64,000 nt of DNA from positions 1 to 64,000 of the forward strand of contig JAFGLJ010000028.1 in NCBI GenBank assembly GCA_016928075.1, read 5' to 3'. Shown one piece after another: positions 33,985 through 43,923 of this stretch (positions are counted from its first letter, which is position 1; every line of letters begins with the position of its first letter). The notes under the pieces were generated by a model. It ran no database searches. It was given only the letters and a program-made list of their open reading frames with translations, and was not told the DNA's origin. The translations under genes were made by a program, and so were the position numbers. Source of the stretch: Bacteroidales bacterium. GTDB lineage: Bacteria > Bacteroidota > Bacteroidia > Bacteroidales > VadinHA17.

Positions 33985-35580
33985 ATGATTTATACAAGAA
34001 AAAGCATCACTATGATAATTTGCTTCACTCTTGTCCTGTCTTCTTGTATTGGGCCAGAGTCAAATACCAGTACCAAGAAAGACCGGGAGCTACTTTTTGA
34101 TTATATTATTGAAAAGACAAAAATACGTGAAGCGTTTTCGCCCATCAAAAACAAGATAATGGACTTTAATCCCCTGGAAGAAATGATGGCCTTCAGGGAA
34201 GAAATGATAAATGCAGATACGGATGAGGAATTATTCGCCGTATTGATGAAGATCAGTAACGCCAGGCGCGACAGACACCTGAGTATTTCTACAATCGATG
34301 GAGGTCTTGAAATTGACGATACTACAGATCTGGCAGCACCAATAATTTTCAGGGTCGATTATACTGATGATAATAATTATTTTCTTTTTGTCGGTGATTA
34401 TGCAAAGAATATAAGTGATTTTGCTAAAGGATTACAGCCTGAGATAGGTGATAAGCTTATAGGTGTTAACGGGAAATCATTTCCAGACTTCTTTAATGAT
34501 ATTACACCTTATACCAGGTATTCCACCATCAAGGGTCTCTGGAAGAGTGTGGCTTCGGAAATGACACTTAAGAATCATCAGCATCCTCTTTCGATGATGA
34601 ATGATGAAATTTTCCTTGAACTTGAAAAGGTCACAGGAGAAACATATGAAATAACCCTGCCATACTTTGACCCCGACAATATCGACTGGCTCGATACCTA
34701 TAAATCACATGGTGAGAACCGCTACAACGGGTTTGAACTCCTGCTCGACAGGGATACCTATGATCTATATATATCTGCGGAACATAAAAACCTGTTACTG
34801 ATAGACTGGTATGGATTCCAGGATCATATTATCGAAGATATGGATTTCCTTGTTGATTACGCTTCTGAGAATAATATGCTCGATTATGACATTATCTGGG
34901 ACGGAACCCGGTCAAGGGGAGGATCGCTGGGAGCGTATGCCGTGCAACGCCTGTTCCCCAAAGAATTTAAAACAACTTTTGGGAATGTGAAGATCAGTGA
35001 TGTTATACCAATATTTATTGAAAGAAGGGAGAGAGCCTACGAGCAGCGCAAAGATGTTTTGGACGGCGGTGTAACCGAGTTGCTGGACGATGGTACATGG
35101 CTTATTGAATGGCTCAGGACAGATGTAACAGAAGCAATAGAGAGAGGCGATGACTATTCGAATAATGTTCCTTTCAAACTGGCTCACCTCCCCAAGGATT
35201 CTGATGGAATAATTTACCCGGCTGAGAAGCATTTCACCGGTAAGGCAGTTTGCCTGTTCGGTCCGCATGGAGGATCCCACCTCGACCAGTTTGCTTCAAT
35301 AGTTGTAGATAATAACCTTGCCTATACTGTTGGTATGTCAACAGGAGGATACAGTAATACCTGGGAATGGGAAGAAGACCTGGTATTCCCCCTGAGCGGA
35401 AAACCCGTGGTAAGTTTCATGTGGGATATAGGACATACCATAAGACCTAATGGCGAAATACTTGAGGGTAACCCGGCCCAAGTTGACAAATTCATTCCGC
35501 AGGGAAGAGAAAATTATCTGAATTACTATGATCTATTGCTCAAAGAAGCATTAAGCTATTTAAACAGGTATGCTTATTGA
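33985..35580 (+). CDS. S41-like peptidase lipoprotein
   Basis: A 531-aa lipoprotein (lipobox VLSSC, Cys 21). The N-terminal helical region is followed by a PDZ-like segment (LQPEIGDKLIGVNGKSFPDF, near residue 155) and a C-terminal half with the layout of tail-specific protease/S41 enzymes: LLLIDWYGFQDHI, DIIWDGTRSRGGSLGAYAVQ, and CLFGPHGGSHLDQFASIVV, where a nucleophile serine would sit. The exact catalytic Ser-Lys pair is not certain. It probably trims peptides in the periplasm. Its stop overlaps the start of the symporter gene by 4 bp. Confidence 0.7.
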   Translation: MIYTRKSITMIICFTLVLSSCIGPESNTSTKKDRELLFDYIIEKTKIREAFSPIKNKIMDFNPLEEMMAFREEMINADTDEELFAVLMKISNARRDRHLSISTIDGGLEIDDTTDLAAPIIFRVDYTDDNNYFLFVGDYAKNISDFAKGLQPEIGDKLIGVNGKSFPDFFNDITPYTRYSTIKGLWKSVASEMTLKNHQHPLSMMNDEIFLELEKVTGETYEITLPYFDPDNIDWLDTYKSHGENRYNGFELLLDRDTYDLYISAEHKNLLLIDWYGFQDHIIEDMDFLVDYASENNMLDYDIIWDGTRSRGGSLGAYAVQRLFPKEFKTTFGNVKISDVIPIFIERRERAYEQRKDVLDGGVTELLDDGTWLIEWLRTDVTEAIERGDDYSNNVPFKLAHLPKDSDGIIYPAEKHFTGKAVCLFGPHGGSHLDQFASIVVDNNLAYTVGMSTGGYSNTWEWEEDLVFPLSGKPVVSFMWDIGHTIRPNGEILEGNPAQVDKFIPQGRENYLNYYDLLLKEALSYLNRYAY

Positions 35581-36827
35581 TGAAAAGAATTTCAAGACTC
35601 TATCGTAAATACCGGGCACTCTCCCTTGGTACAAGAATAATGATTTTTATGGGTATCGGTACAATTGCCGGAGTTATATTCGGGGAGGATGCCGTAGCAG
35701 TACAACCTATTGGTGACCTTTTTATAAAACTCCTGATGCTGGCCGCTATTCCCCTTGTATTTTTCAATTTATTGAACGGACTGGCGGGATTAAGCGACAT
35801 TAAAAGCCTGGGACGCATTACTGTAAAAATAGGATTATTCTATGCAGGCACATCCACACTATCATTTGTACTGGGTTATTTTACTATGAATACTCTTGAA
35901 CCAGGCAAAGGATTTAATCTTAACAGTGCCCCTCCTGAGGATATTGGAGAAATGCCTAATGTTATTGATATGCTGCTGGACATGATCCCTGATAATGTTT
36001 TCAAATCCTTTGCGGAAGCCAACATGGTCCAGATAGTCATTTTTGCAGTATTACTAGGTATCACTATTCTTACACTGCCAAAAGATATAAAAAGACCTAT
36101 TGTGAAAGGATTGGAAGTACTTTCACGATTGTTTCGCGAACTTGTTTCTCTTGTTCTGGAAGTTAGTCCCCTCGGTATTGGAGCATTGATGGCTGCAACT
36201 TTCGGAGTATATGGATCCAAAATGTTTGGGCCACTTGCTTTTTTCTTAGGGGGTGTGTGGGGGACACAACTGGTGATGATGGGGGTATTTCTGATATTAT
36301 TGTTCCTGTTCACCAGGATGACACCGGGTAAGTTCTTTAACAGAACAGGAACTTTGTATGCTACAGCCGTAGCAACATGCAGTAGCTGGGCCTGCCTGGC
36401 TGTGGGCCTGGAGCTGGCAGAGAAAAAACTTCATCTGCCAAAGCATATATATTCTTTCACCCTGCCACTCGGCATCCAGTTAAATAAGAACGGTACAGCA
36501 ATAATGCTTATAGGAGTATTGCTATTTACAGCTCAGGCTTCAGGTATTACATTTGATCCGGCATCAGTAGTAACAATAATTCTGATTGGTTTACTTCTGG
36601 AGACAGGATCAGGAGGAATACCGGGGGGAGGACTGGTGATAGCACTTATTTTTGTCAAGGCTTTTAACCTCCCACTTGAAATTGCAGCGATAGTAGGAGG
36701 TATATACAGGCTTGTAGATATGGGTAACACTACCATAAACGTAATGGGGGATATGGTAGGAACAATTATCGTTTCAAATTCGGAAGAGAAACGTTTGCAG
36801 AGAAAAAGTATAAAGGAAAGTGAATAA
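35577..36827 (+). CDS. Dicarboxylate/amino acid:cation symporter (DAACS family)
   Basis: A 416-aa inner-membrane transporter of the glutamate/dicarboxylate family (SDF, PF00375). Family signatures are IKLLMLAAIPLVFFNLLNGL in the second helix, the substrate-binding segment QLNKNGTAIML (counterpart of NMDGTA, near residue 310) and YRLVDMGNTTINVMGD (counterpart of the DRxRT/NV..D segment) near residue 380. The Asn-Lys in place of Asn-Met-Asp is unusual and may change ion coupling. It overlaps the S41-like gene by 4 bp. It would import an acidic amino acid or dicarboxylate released from peptides. Confidence 0.92.
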   Translation: MMKRISRLYRKYRALSLGTRIMIFMGIGTIAGVIFGEDAVAVQPIGDLFIKLLMLAAIPLVFFNLLNGLAGLSDIKSLGRITVKIGLFYAGTSTLSFVLGYFTMNTLEPGKGFNLNSAPPEDIGEMPNVIDMLLDMIPDNVFKSFAEANMVQIVIFAVLLGITILTLPKDIKRPIVKGLEVLSRLFRELVSLVLEVSPLGIGALMAATFGVYGSKMFGPLAFFLGGVWGTQLVMMGVFLILLFLFTRMTPGKFFNRTGTLYATAVATCSSWACLAVGLELAEKKLHLPKHIYSFTLPLGIQLNKNGTAIMLIGVLLFTAQASGITFDPASVVTIILIGLLLETGSGGIPGGGLVIALIFVKAFNLPLEIAAIVGGIYRLVDMGNTTINVMGDMVGTIIVSNSEEKRLQRKSIKESE

Positions 36828-36845
36828 AAAATAATTTCTGGAGAT

Positions 36846-39794
36846 ATGAAAAATATAATTTACCTGGCAACTATATTTTTATTGCTTATTTACCCTCATG
36901 ATTCTTATACTCAGCCTGTGTCCTCACCACAGAATACTCCTCGTGGAGAAGAAATGGTTGTTCAATATGGTGAACCTTTACAATACCGGTGTATCGGCCC
37001 TTCACGTGGTGGACGTGTAACAGCAGTTTCAGGGGTGCCTGGTCAGGCAGGTATCTTTTATATGGGTGCAACCGGAGGTGGCCTATGGAAAACCACTGAT
37101 TACGGAATCCACTGGAAAAATATCTCAGACGGATATTTAGCTACTCCTTCAATCGGAGCAATTGCGGTGAGTGAAAAAAATCCGGATATTGTCTATGTTG
37201 GAACAGGTTCGGATGCAATCAGGAGTAATGTTATTGTTGGTAAGGGAGTTTACAAGAGCAAGGATGCAGGTAATACTTGGATTTTCTGTGGTTTAAAGGA
37301 TGCAGGGCAGATTGGATCATTACTTGTTCACCCTGATAATTCTGATAGAGTTTATGCTGCTGTGATTGGTCAACCCTTCAGAAAGTCTGAAATGAGGGGA
37401 ATCTATCAAACATTGGACGGTGGAACAACATGGAAGAACATCTTTTTTCTTTCAGATTCCGTTGGTGCACTCGACCTTGAATTTGCACCAGGCAATCCGG
37501 ATATAATATATGCTACCATGTGGCGTGCTGAACGTAAACCATGGACAATAATCAGTGGGGGTGCAGAAGATGGCTTTTACAAAACTACCGATGGAGGATT
37601 AAACTGGGAAAAAAAGACAGATGGATTACCTCAAGGTTTGATCGGTAAAGCAGACCTTGCAGTAAGTGCAGCTATGCCTTCAAGGGTATGGGCTCAGGTA
37701 CAGGCTTCCGGAGGGGAAGAGGGATTGTACAGATCGGACGATTTTGGAGAGACATGGACCAGGGTGATAATGCCTGCTGCAACCCACAAAAGCATTATGT
37801 ACAGGCCATTTTATTTTACAAACCTTACCGCAGACCCTAATGATGCGGATAGAATATGGGCGGGTACAAAAATATTCTGGAATTCGAAGGATGGCGGAAA
37901 AACCTGGAGCAAAGTACCGGTAACGCATTCGGATCATCACGATCTCTGGATTGATCCCAATAATCCGGAAATTATGATTGAAGGAAATGATGGAGGGGCA
38001 GCTGTAAGCAGGGATGGAGGGGAAAACTGGTCAACACTATTTAATCAGCCAACAGCAGAACTCTACAGTTGCGATGTTGACGACCAGTACCCATACTACC
38101 TCTATTCAGGCCAGCAGGATAACACTACAATAAGGATTCCAAGCAGGCAACCTTATCTTGATGTGTTAACCAGCAATGATAATCATGGATTGAATGAATT
38201 GATGTACTGGGAGGATATGGGAGGATGTGAGACAGGCCCAGTTGTACCTAAACCTGGAAATCCTGATATAATATATGCAAATTGTAAAGGACAATTTACG
38301 CTATATAATGTCAATCTCGGCATTGAGCATCATTACTATGTTGGTGCAGAAAGCCTCTATGGGAACCATCCTGATGATATAACATACAGGTTCCAGAGGG
38401 TAACTCCGGTAGAGGTATCTCCTCATAATCCGGAGGTTGTTTATTATGGTTCCCAGCATGTCCACAGGACTGATAACGGGGGGAAAGAATGGCAAACCAT
38501 TTCTCCTGACCTGACAGCAAACAGGAAAGAATACAGAATGAGAAGCGGTGGACCAATTGATGAGGATATCTCCGGCGAAGAATATTATGCTGTACTTTAT
38601 GCAATAGAAGAATCACCAATAGAAAAGGGTGTTATATGGACAGGATCCAATGATGGTTTATTTTATATTACCAGGGATGGAGGACAATCATGGAAGAATG
38701 TAACTCCTGCTATGCCTGAAGGGGGCAGGGTTTCGAACATAGAGGCTTCACCACATAATCCTGGAAGAGCATTCTATGCGGTATACCGGGATTACCTAGG
38801 GGATGACAGGCCATATATATATGTTACTGACAATTACGGTGAAAACTGGACACTTCTGACCGATGGTAAAAATGGTATCCCTCCTGATTTCCCAACGCGT
38901 GTTGTCAGGGAAGATACTCAAAGGGAGGGACTACTTTTCGCTGGGACAGAATTTGGAATTTATTTTTCAGTCAATATGGGTAAGCAATGGCACTCGCTGC
39001 AACGTAATCTGCCGGTTGTCCCGGTGACAGATATCAGGATCATAAGGGATGATCTTGCTCTTTCAACATTGGGACGCTCTTTCTGGATACTTGATGATAT
39101 CTCTGTCCTGAGACATATTGAAGAAGATTATAATCCATCATTTAAACTTTTTAAACCCCGTAATACAATCGGATATGAACAAAGGATCTTCTTCATCATC
39201 CCAGATGACATGTCTGACAAGAGAATAAACCTGGAAATACTGAAAGGAGACAATTCCGTAATCAATGATGATTTCAACACAGCAGATTTAATTGCTGATG
39301 ATCTGGGATTTTATATGGTGCAGTGGAATCTTCATCACTATCTGAAGGAGGGCAATGAATATATCGAGGGTCCTTTTGTTTCGCCTGGTGAATATACAGT
39401 GATGATTAGCTGGAACGGTCAAACAGTGGAAGAAAACTTTCAATACCTGATAAATCCGGAGCTGGAAATTCTTGGCACCTGTGAGAAAGACCTGGTTGAG
39501 CAGGAAGAACTGGCACTTGAAGTAGCCAGGCTCTGTATTGAAATAAGGAAGGAAATCTCAGTTACAAAAGAAGAGATTGACAAAACAAAAAATAAAAAGA
39601 ATATAGAATACCTGAACAAAAAGCTGTCATTGCTTGAAAAAGGACCTGCCAGATATGACCAGCCAATGCTGATTGATCATGCTGAGTACCTTCTCGAAAT
39701 GATAAGCCATACACCTCAGAAAGTGGGACGTGATGCTTTTGCAAGATTTTCAGTTTTAAAGGAGCAGTTTGATAAGCTAAAAGAAAGCAAATAA
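36846..39794 (+). CDS. Exported sortilin/BNR-repeat propeller protein
   Basis: A 982-aa protein with a signal peptide (IIYLATIFLLLIYPHDSYT) and many Asp-box/BNR blades, e.g. GLWKTTDYGIHWKNI, YKSKDAGNTWIF, YRSDDFGETWTRV, NSKDGGKTWSKV and YVTDNYGENWTLL. It has the size and layout of the VPS10/sortilin-like exported proteins of Bacteroidota, with probably a ten-bladed or double propeller (residues 40-760), then a beta domain and a C-terminal coiled coil (ALEVARLCIEIRKEISVTKE). It may be an uncharacterised hydrolase or peptide-binding protein. It lies 18 bp after the symporter and 16 bp before the SelA-like gene. Confidence 0.8.
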   Translation: MKNIIYLATIFLLLIYPHDSYTQPVSSPQNTPRGEEMVVQYGEPLQYRCIGPSRGGRVTAVSGVPGQAGIFYMGATGGGLWKTTDYGIHWKNISDGYLATPSIGAIAVSEKNPDIVYVGTGSDAIRSNVIVGKGVYKSKDAGNTWIFCGLKDAGQIGSLLVHPDNSDRVYAAVIGQPFRKSEMRGIYQTLDGGTTWKNIFFLSDSVGALDLEFAPGNPDIIYATMWRAERKPWTIISGGAEDGFYKTTDGGLNWEKKTDGLPQGLIGKADLAVSAAMPSRVWAQVQASGGEEGLYRSDDFGETWTRVIMPAATHKSIMYRPFYFTNLTADPNDADRIWAGTKIFWNSKDGGKTWSKVPVTHSDHHDLWIDPNNPEIMIEGNDGGAAVSRDGGENWSTLFNQPTAELYSCDVDDQYPYYLYSGQQDNTTIRIPSRQPYLDVLTSNDNHGLNELMYWEDMGGCETGPVVPKPGNPDIIYANCKGQFTLYNVNLGIEHHYYVGAESLYGNHPDDITYRFQRVTPVEVSPHNPEVVYYGSQHVHRTDNGGKEWQTISPDLTANRKEYRMRSGGPIDEDISGEEYYAVLYAIEESPIEKGVIWTGSNDGLFYITRDGGQSWKNVTPAMPEGGRVSNIEASPHNPGRAFYAVYRDYLGDDRPYIYVTDNYGENWTLLTDGKNGIPPDFPTRVVREDTQREGLLFAGTEFGIYFSVNMGKQWHSLQRNLPVVPVTDIRIIRDDLALSTLGRSFWILDDISVLRHIEEDYNPSFKLFKPRNTIGYEQRIFFIIPDDMSDKRINLEILKGDNSVINDDFNTADLIADDLGFYMVQWNLHHYLKEGNEYIEGPFVSPGEYTVMISWNGQTVEENFQYLINPELEILGTCEKDLVEQEELALEVARLCIEIRKEISVTKEEIDKTKNKKNIEYLNKKLSLLEKGPARYDQPMLIDHAEYLLEMISHTPQKVGRDAFARFSVLKEQFDKLKESK

Positions 39795-39810
39795 TCTTAT
39801 TATATCAGGA

Positions 39811-41001
39811 ATGAAGGAATATCCGTATAAAAGCCAGGTCCTTGAGAAGCTTGGTGTCAGATCCTGTATTAATGCCCGCAACTGGTCTACAAATATTGGA
39901 GGTAACTGGATTGATGACCGGGTGCTGGATGCAATGAATGAGGTTGCGAGAACCTTTGTTGACATGCATGAATTATTTGCCAAAACTGATCAAAAGGTGG
40001 CAGCGTTATGTGAAACAGAGGAAGCTCATATAACAAGTGGTGCAGGCGGAGCAATTGAACTGGCTGTTGCAGGCTGCATGGCTGGGAACAACTATGGACT
40101 ATGGAGCAGACTTCCACATACTGAAAATATGCCCAATGAAATCCTTCTGCATCGGGGGCACTACATTAATTATACTCCCCAGTGGATAGCTTCAGGTGCA
40201 AAAGCGGTTGAGTTTGGGATTGCAGGAACATTGAAATCCTCAAAGAGAGAGCTCGAAGGAGCAATTACAGAGAAAACATGTTGCATCTCATATACCTTCT
40301 CCTATAATAATGTACCACGCGGTTATCTACCATTTGAGGAGGTAGTTGAGATCGCCGGGAAATATGATTTACCAGTAGTGGTTGATGCAGCATCTGAACT
40401 CCCCCCTGTCGGTAACTTGAAAAAATTCATAGCAATGGGTGCGGATATTGTATGCTTCAGTGGAGGGAAAGCCGTAAGAGCACCTAATAATACAGGTTTC
40501 ATGATTGGTAAAGGGAAGGGAGCAGAAATCATCAAAGGAATCCGTGATCATTCATTTCCCCATCCTGGTTGGGGCCGCGGACACAAAGTAAGCAAGGAGC
40601 AGATTGTTGGGTTGGCGGTAGCTCTGGAAATATTTACCCAGGAGGGAGATCAGCTGTATGACCAGCAACGGAAACTTGCAGAATATCTACAGACTGAACT
40701 TCATAAAATTCCTGGATTATCAGTATCCATTATCCCGAATGATGGAATTTCCTACGAACACCTTATGATGCCTCATGTGCCAAGGGTGTTGATGGAATGG
40801 GATAGGGGAAAAATAGGCTTCAATGCAGAAGACCTGGATCGTTTCATGACAGAGGATGACCCTCCAATATTTTTGCGTAATATCCATTATTTTAATTATT
40901 ACAGCAATCGTGAATGGCGAATGATTGATACTTTTTTCCTCAGATCTCCTGAAGAGGAGATTATTGTCGAAAGATTAAATAAGTACTTCAGGAAAGTGTG
41001 A
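39811..41001 (+). CDS. SelA-like PLP-dependent enzyme
   Basis: A 396-aa fold-type I PLP enzyme related to L-seryl-tRNA(Sec) selenium transferase and D-glucosaminate-6-phosphate ammonia-lyase (DgaE). Signs are RSCINARNWSTNIGG at the start, ITSGAGGAIELAVAGCM (cofactor phosphate loop), PVVVDAASELPP (Asp to the pyridine N) and the lysine in VCFSGGKAVRAPNNTGFMIG near residue 220. A selenocysteine role is unlikely, as no selB/selD or SECIS-type gene is present. A lyase, racemase or aminotransferase activity on an amino acid fits the locus. Confidence 0.82.
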   Translation: MKEYPYKSQVLEKLGVRSCINARNWSTNIGGNWIDDRVLDAMNEVARTFVDMHELFAKTDQKVAALCETEEAHITSGAGGAIELAVAGCMAGNNYGLWSRLPHTENMPNEILLHRGHYINYTPQWIASGAKAVEFGIAGTLKSSKRELEGAITEKTCCISYTFSYNNVPRGYLPFEEVVEIAGKYDLPVVVDAASELPPVGNLKKFIAMGADIVCFSGGKAVRAPNNTGFMIGKGKGAEIIKGIRDHSFPHPGWGRGHKVSKEQIVGLAVALEIFTQEGDQLYDQQRKLAEYLQTELHKIPGLSVSIIPNDGISYEHLMMPHVPRVLMEWDRGKIGFNAEDLDRFMTEDDPPIFLRNIHYFNYYSNREWRMIDTFFLRSPEEEIIVERLNKYFRKV

Positions 41002-41006
41002 AATAA

Positions 41007-41144
41007 TTGAATTCTATTGCCCTGAAAGGCGAGGATGAATGGAAACCGAACAGAAAAATCAGCCATACCCGGTGGATAGGAACCGATGGTTCAGGACAGG
41101 TCAGGTTAATTAACTTTCCTCAAGGAGAGCAAAATCCAGTGTAA
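41007..41144 (+). other. 45-codon open frame, possible gene remnant
   Basis: A TTG-initiated frame reading KISHTRWIGTDGSGQVRLIN and ending FPQGEQNPV, with protein-like composition but no start signal and no recognised family. It may be the last part of a lost gene or mere chance. The rest of the gap is featureless. Confidence 0.2.
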
Positions 41145-41247
41145 TCACCTGATGTGATGTTGATAGCATTCATCTCCATAGCAGGGTAGTGCAAAAATTC
41201 CCATGCATTCATCCTCCTGGGAAAAGGAGGAGTAAAATAGAAAGAGT

Positions 41248-42753
41248 ATGTTTAGATTTCCTATTAACCTGATGATTCTTTTATCCTTAGCAATAATATT
41301 TTGTTGCACATGCAACAAACATGGCGAATCATATACAATAGCCAAAATAGCGGTTTTGCCTATCTCTTCTATCAATCAAGATACCCTTTACAAGCATATC
41401 GGGGAAGGCCTGACCTATGATCTGATATCTTGGTTGTCCTGCCAGAAGGAATTGAGCGTAAGGTCACTTGGTTCTGTGAAAAACATTGATATCACTGGAT
41501 TGAAACATTCTGAACTAAGAAATAAACTGGATATAGAGTACCTGGCTGAGGGGAAGTATGAAATAAATAATGATAGTCTTATGCTGGATCTGGAATTGAT
41601 CAATTTCCCTGAAGGTAATATAATCCGTACTATGAATTTTATAATTTCCATAGAGTCACTGAGCAGACTGCCGGGAATTGTCGCGAGGGAGATTGTTTCT
41701 GAGATGAGCATAAAGCCGGACAGGGCAATAAACAGAAAACCATCAACGGATGTGTCGACAGATTCGGATGCATACCAGCTTTATCTTAAAGCAGTTGCAG
41801 CCGACCTTAAAAATGCTGGTGACTGGATTAAATGCATTACACTTCTGGAACAGTCAGTGAAGAAAGATTCTATGTTTAAACCTGCCTGGACCTACCTGGG
41901 ACATTCCTGCCTGGAATACTCAGGTCTTGTGGGAGGAGAGGAGGGATTTTACTACAGGGCTGAAGAAAGCCTCGTCAGGGCTCTTGAGCTTAATGAAGAA
42001 TCTCCGGATGCAATTTATTACCTGGCTTCACTTTATGCCAAAACCGGCAAATCAGAATCATCTCTCAAACTATTTTCGGGTGGATCAAAGATGTATCCCG
42101 GCTACTCACCCTTTTTTTCAGGCCTTGGTTATATTAACCGGTATGCCGGGAAAATGGAGGGATCAATAGAGGCGTATCGTAAATCACAGATTCTTGACTC
42201 AAGCCTGGCAAATCTTGTGAGCAGCCAGATGCAAATCTTGAAATCACAGATCTATTTGGGAAATTATACCGCTGCCAGATTATCTTTTGAGGAAGTATGT
42301 AACAATTTAAATGCCCTGGGCGAAAAGCCGGATGAAAAGCAACTTTTTTATGCCGGTGTTATTCATATGTACATGAAAGACACTCTCACGGCGATTCAAC
42401 TTTTTGATTCAGCTTCGGTTGCAGACCCTGTAAGTGTCTGGACAAAATTTGGCCAGTCCTATAAAGCTGCACTCACCGGCGATGGAGTAGAACTGTCTGA
42501 CCTGATACATTCACTCGAATCAAGAGGTATTGTGGATGGTGAACGCAGGTACAGGATGGTACATTTCTATACCATGGCCGGTAATTATACCAAAGCATTG
42601 AATCATCTGAAAGCATCAATAAATGCCGGATTCTTCAATTACCCTTATATAATAAGTGATCCGCTGACTGCAAGGCTGAGGGAGGTGGGTGAATTTCGGG
42701 TTGTTGCCGATGAGGCTGCAAAACGGTATAAATCCTTTAGTGTAAAGCAATAA
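41248..42753 (+). CDS. TolB/FlgO-like domain TPR lipoprotein
   Basis: A 501-aa protein with a short signal peptide and a C-C-T-C lipobox region near residue 17. Residues about 25-155 match the FlgO/TolB-N-like domain found before TPRs in cyclase-linked proteins: IAVLPISSIN, IGEGLTYDLISWLS, LDIEYLAEGKYEI and IAREIVSEM-like helices. Residues 160-500 contain about six TPR repeats (AWTYLGHSCLEYSG, AIYYLASLYAKTGKSESSL, PFFSGLGYINRYAGKMEGSI). It is a scaffold at the envelope, probably not catalytic. The 246-bp upstream gap holds only a 45-codon remnant-like frame. Confidence 0.78.
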   Translation: MFRFPINLMILLSLAIIFCCTCNKHGESYTIAKIAVLPISSINQDTLYKHIGEGLTYDLISWLSCQKELSVRSLGSVKNIDITGLKHSELRNKLDIEYLAEGKYEINNDSLMLDLELINFPEGNIIRTMNFIISIESLSRLPGIVAREIVSEMSIKPDRAINRKPSTDVSTDSDAYQLYLKAVAADLKNAGDWIKCITLLEQSVKKDSMFKPAWTYLGHSCLEYSGLVGGEEGFYYRAEESLVRALELNEESPDAIYYLASLYAKTGKSESSLKLFSGGSKMYPGYSPFFSGLGYINRYAGKMEGSIEAYRKSQILDSSLANLVSSQMQILKSQIYLGNYTAARLSFEEVCNNLNALGEKPDEKQLFYAGVIHMYMKDTLTAIQLFDSASVADPVSVWTKFGQSYKAALTGDGVELSDLIHSLESRGIVDGERRYRMVHFYTMAGNYTKALNHLKASINAGFFNYPYIISDPLTARLREVGEFRVVADEAAKRYKSFSVKQ

Positions 42754-42782
42754 AATGATTTTATAAAATTTCTTGAAAAAAC

Positions 42783-43886
42783 ATGAAGATGAAAAGAATT
42801 TTCAACAGAAGAACATCGGGGTTAGTATTTAAACTAGTTAGGATGTTTATAATATGCCTGGTTTCACTCTTTTGCCTGTTATTCTGCTCTAAACCATCGG
42901 ACAGACAGAAAGATGCCAGCACCTATGCTATTGTTATACATGGTGGTGCGGGAGTAAGGTACAGAGAGGAGATGACATCCGAACTTGAAAAAGAGTACCT
43001 GGTTGAACTTGAAAAATCGCTCATGGCGGGATATGAAATACTTGCAGGAGGAGGCAACAGTGTTGCTGCCGTTGAAGCAGCAATCAGGGTAATGGAAGAC
43101 TCACCTCTTTTTAATGCCGGTAAGGGTGCCAGTTTTACCCGGGATGGAATAAATGAACTGGATGCATCTATTATGAACGGGAATACACTACGTGCTGGAG
43201 GGGTGGGTGCCGTTCGAAGTGTAAAAAATCCTATAAGCCTGGCAAGATTGGTCATGGAAGAGTCCCCGCATGTATTGCTTGTAGGTCAGGGTGCTCTTGC
43301 ATTTGCAAAAGAGATGAACGCTGAAATCATGCCTGATGAATATTTCTTTACTGAACGACAATGGAATTCACTTCAGAGAAGACTGAAAGAAGATATACCC
43401 TATGGAGGGATGCTTCCGCCTGAAAAGAATGATTCGGTGACATCTGGTAAATCATACGGAAATGAAGACCTGTATGAAACTGTAGGTGCGGTTGCCCTGG
43501 ATAAAGATGGGAATCTGGCTGCAGGAACTTCCACAGGTGGGCGTGTCAAGAAAAGACCCGGCAGGGTGGGTGATTCTCCTATTATTGGGGCCAGTACTTA
43601 TGCAAATAATAAAACATGTGCCGTTTCGACAACAGGGCTTGGTGAAAAGCACATGGTGTTACTAACCGGCAAAGAGATCTCTTCCCTCCTGGACCATAAA
43701 GGACTTCAATTAAAGGATGCAGTTCATGATGTGATTTTAAAGCAGCTTGTCAGCATAGGCGGCGAAGGAGGAGCCATTTCAATTGATAAACAGGGAAATA
43801 TAGCATGGGCATTTACCGGTAATGGTATGTATCGGGGTTTTGTAAAACCGGATGGTAAGTTCGTTATAAAAATATATGAAGACTAG
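42783..43886 (+). CDS. Isoaspartyl peptidase/L-asparaginase (Ntn, family T2), lipoprotein
   Basis: A 367-aa plant-type asparaginase. The start of the alpha subunit reads YAIVIHGGAGVRY, and the autocleavage site lies before the threonine in YETVGAVALDKDGNLAAGTS (about residue 237), followed by TGGRVKKRPGRVGDSPIIGA (substrate-binding Arg and Asp) and STTGLGE. Two subunits would form after self-cleavage. A hydrophobic signal with LLFC (lipobox) puts it in the periplasm. The enzyme removes isoaspartyl residues from peptides or deamidates Asn, which agrees with the peptide theme of the locus. It is 30 bp after the TPR lipoprotein. Confidence 0.9.
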   Translation: MKMKRIFNRRTSGLVFKLVRMFIICLVSLFCLLFCSKPSDRQKDASTYAIVIHGGAGVRYREEMTSELEKEYLVELEKSLMAGYEILAGGGNSVAAVEAAIRVMEDSPLFNAGKGASFTRDGINELDASIMNGNTLRAGGVGAVRSVKNPISLARLVMEESPHVLLVGQGALAFAKEMNAEIMPDEYFFTERQWNSLQRRLKEDIPYGGMLPPEKNDSVTSGKSYGNEDLYETVGAVALDKDGNLAAGTSTGGRVKKRPGRVGDSPIIGASTYANNKTCAVSTTGLGEKHMVLLTGKEISSLLDHKGLQLKDAVHDVILKQLVSIGGEGGAISIDKQGNIAWAFTGNGMYRGFVKPDGKFVIKIYED

Positions 43887-43923
43887 AAACCTGATTAAAT
43901 AACAAATAATTTATACCTATAAA

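Noticed and set aside
39811-41001. Selenocysteine synthase (SelA)
   Set aside because: No selB, selD or selC was seen; the family includes many lyases of other substrates.
41007-41144. A real small gene before the TPR lipoprotein
   Set aside because: It begins with TTG directly after a stop, without a ribosome site or recognised family, and was kept only as a low-confidence remnant.
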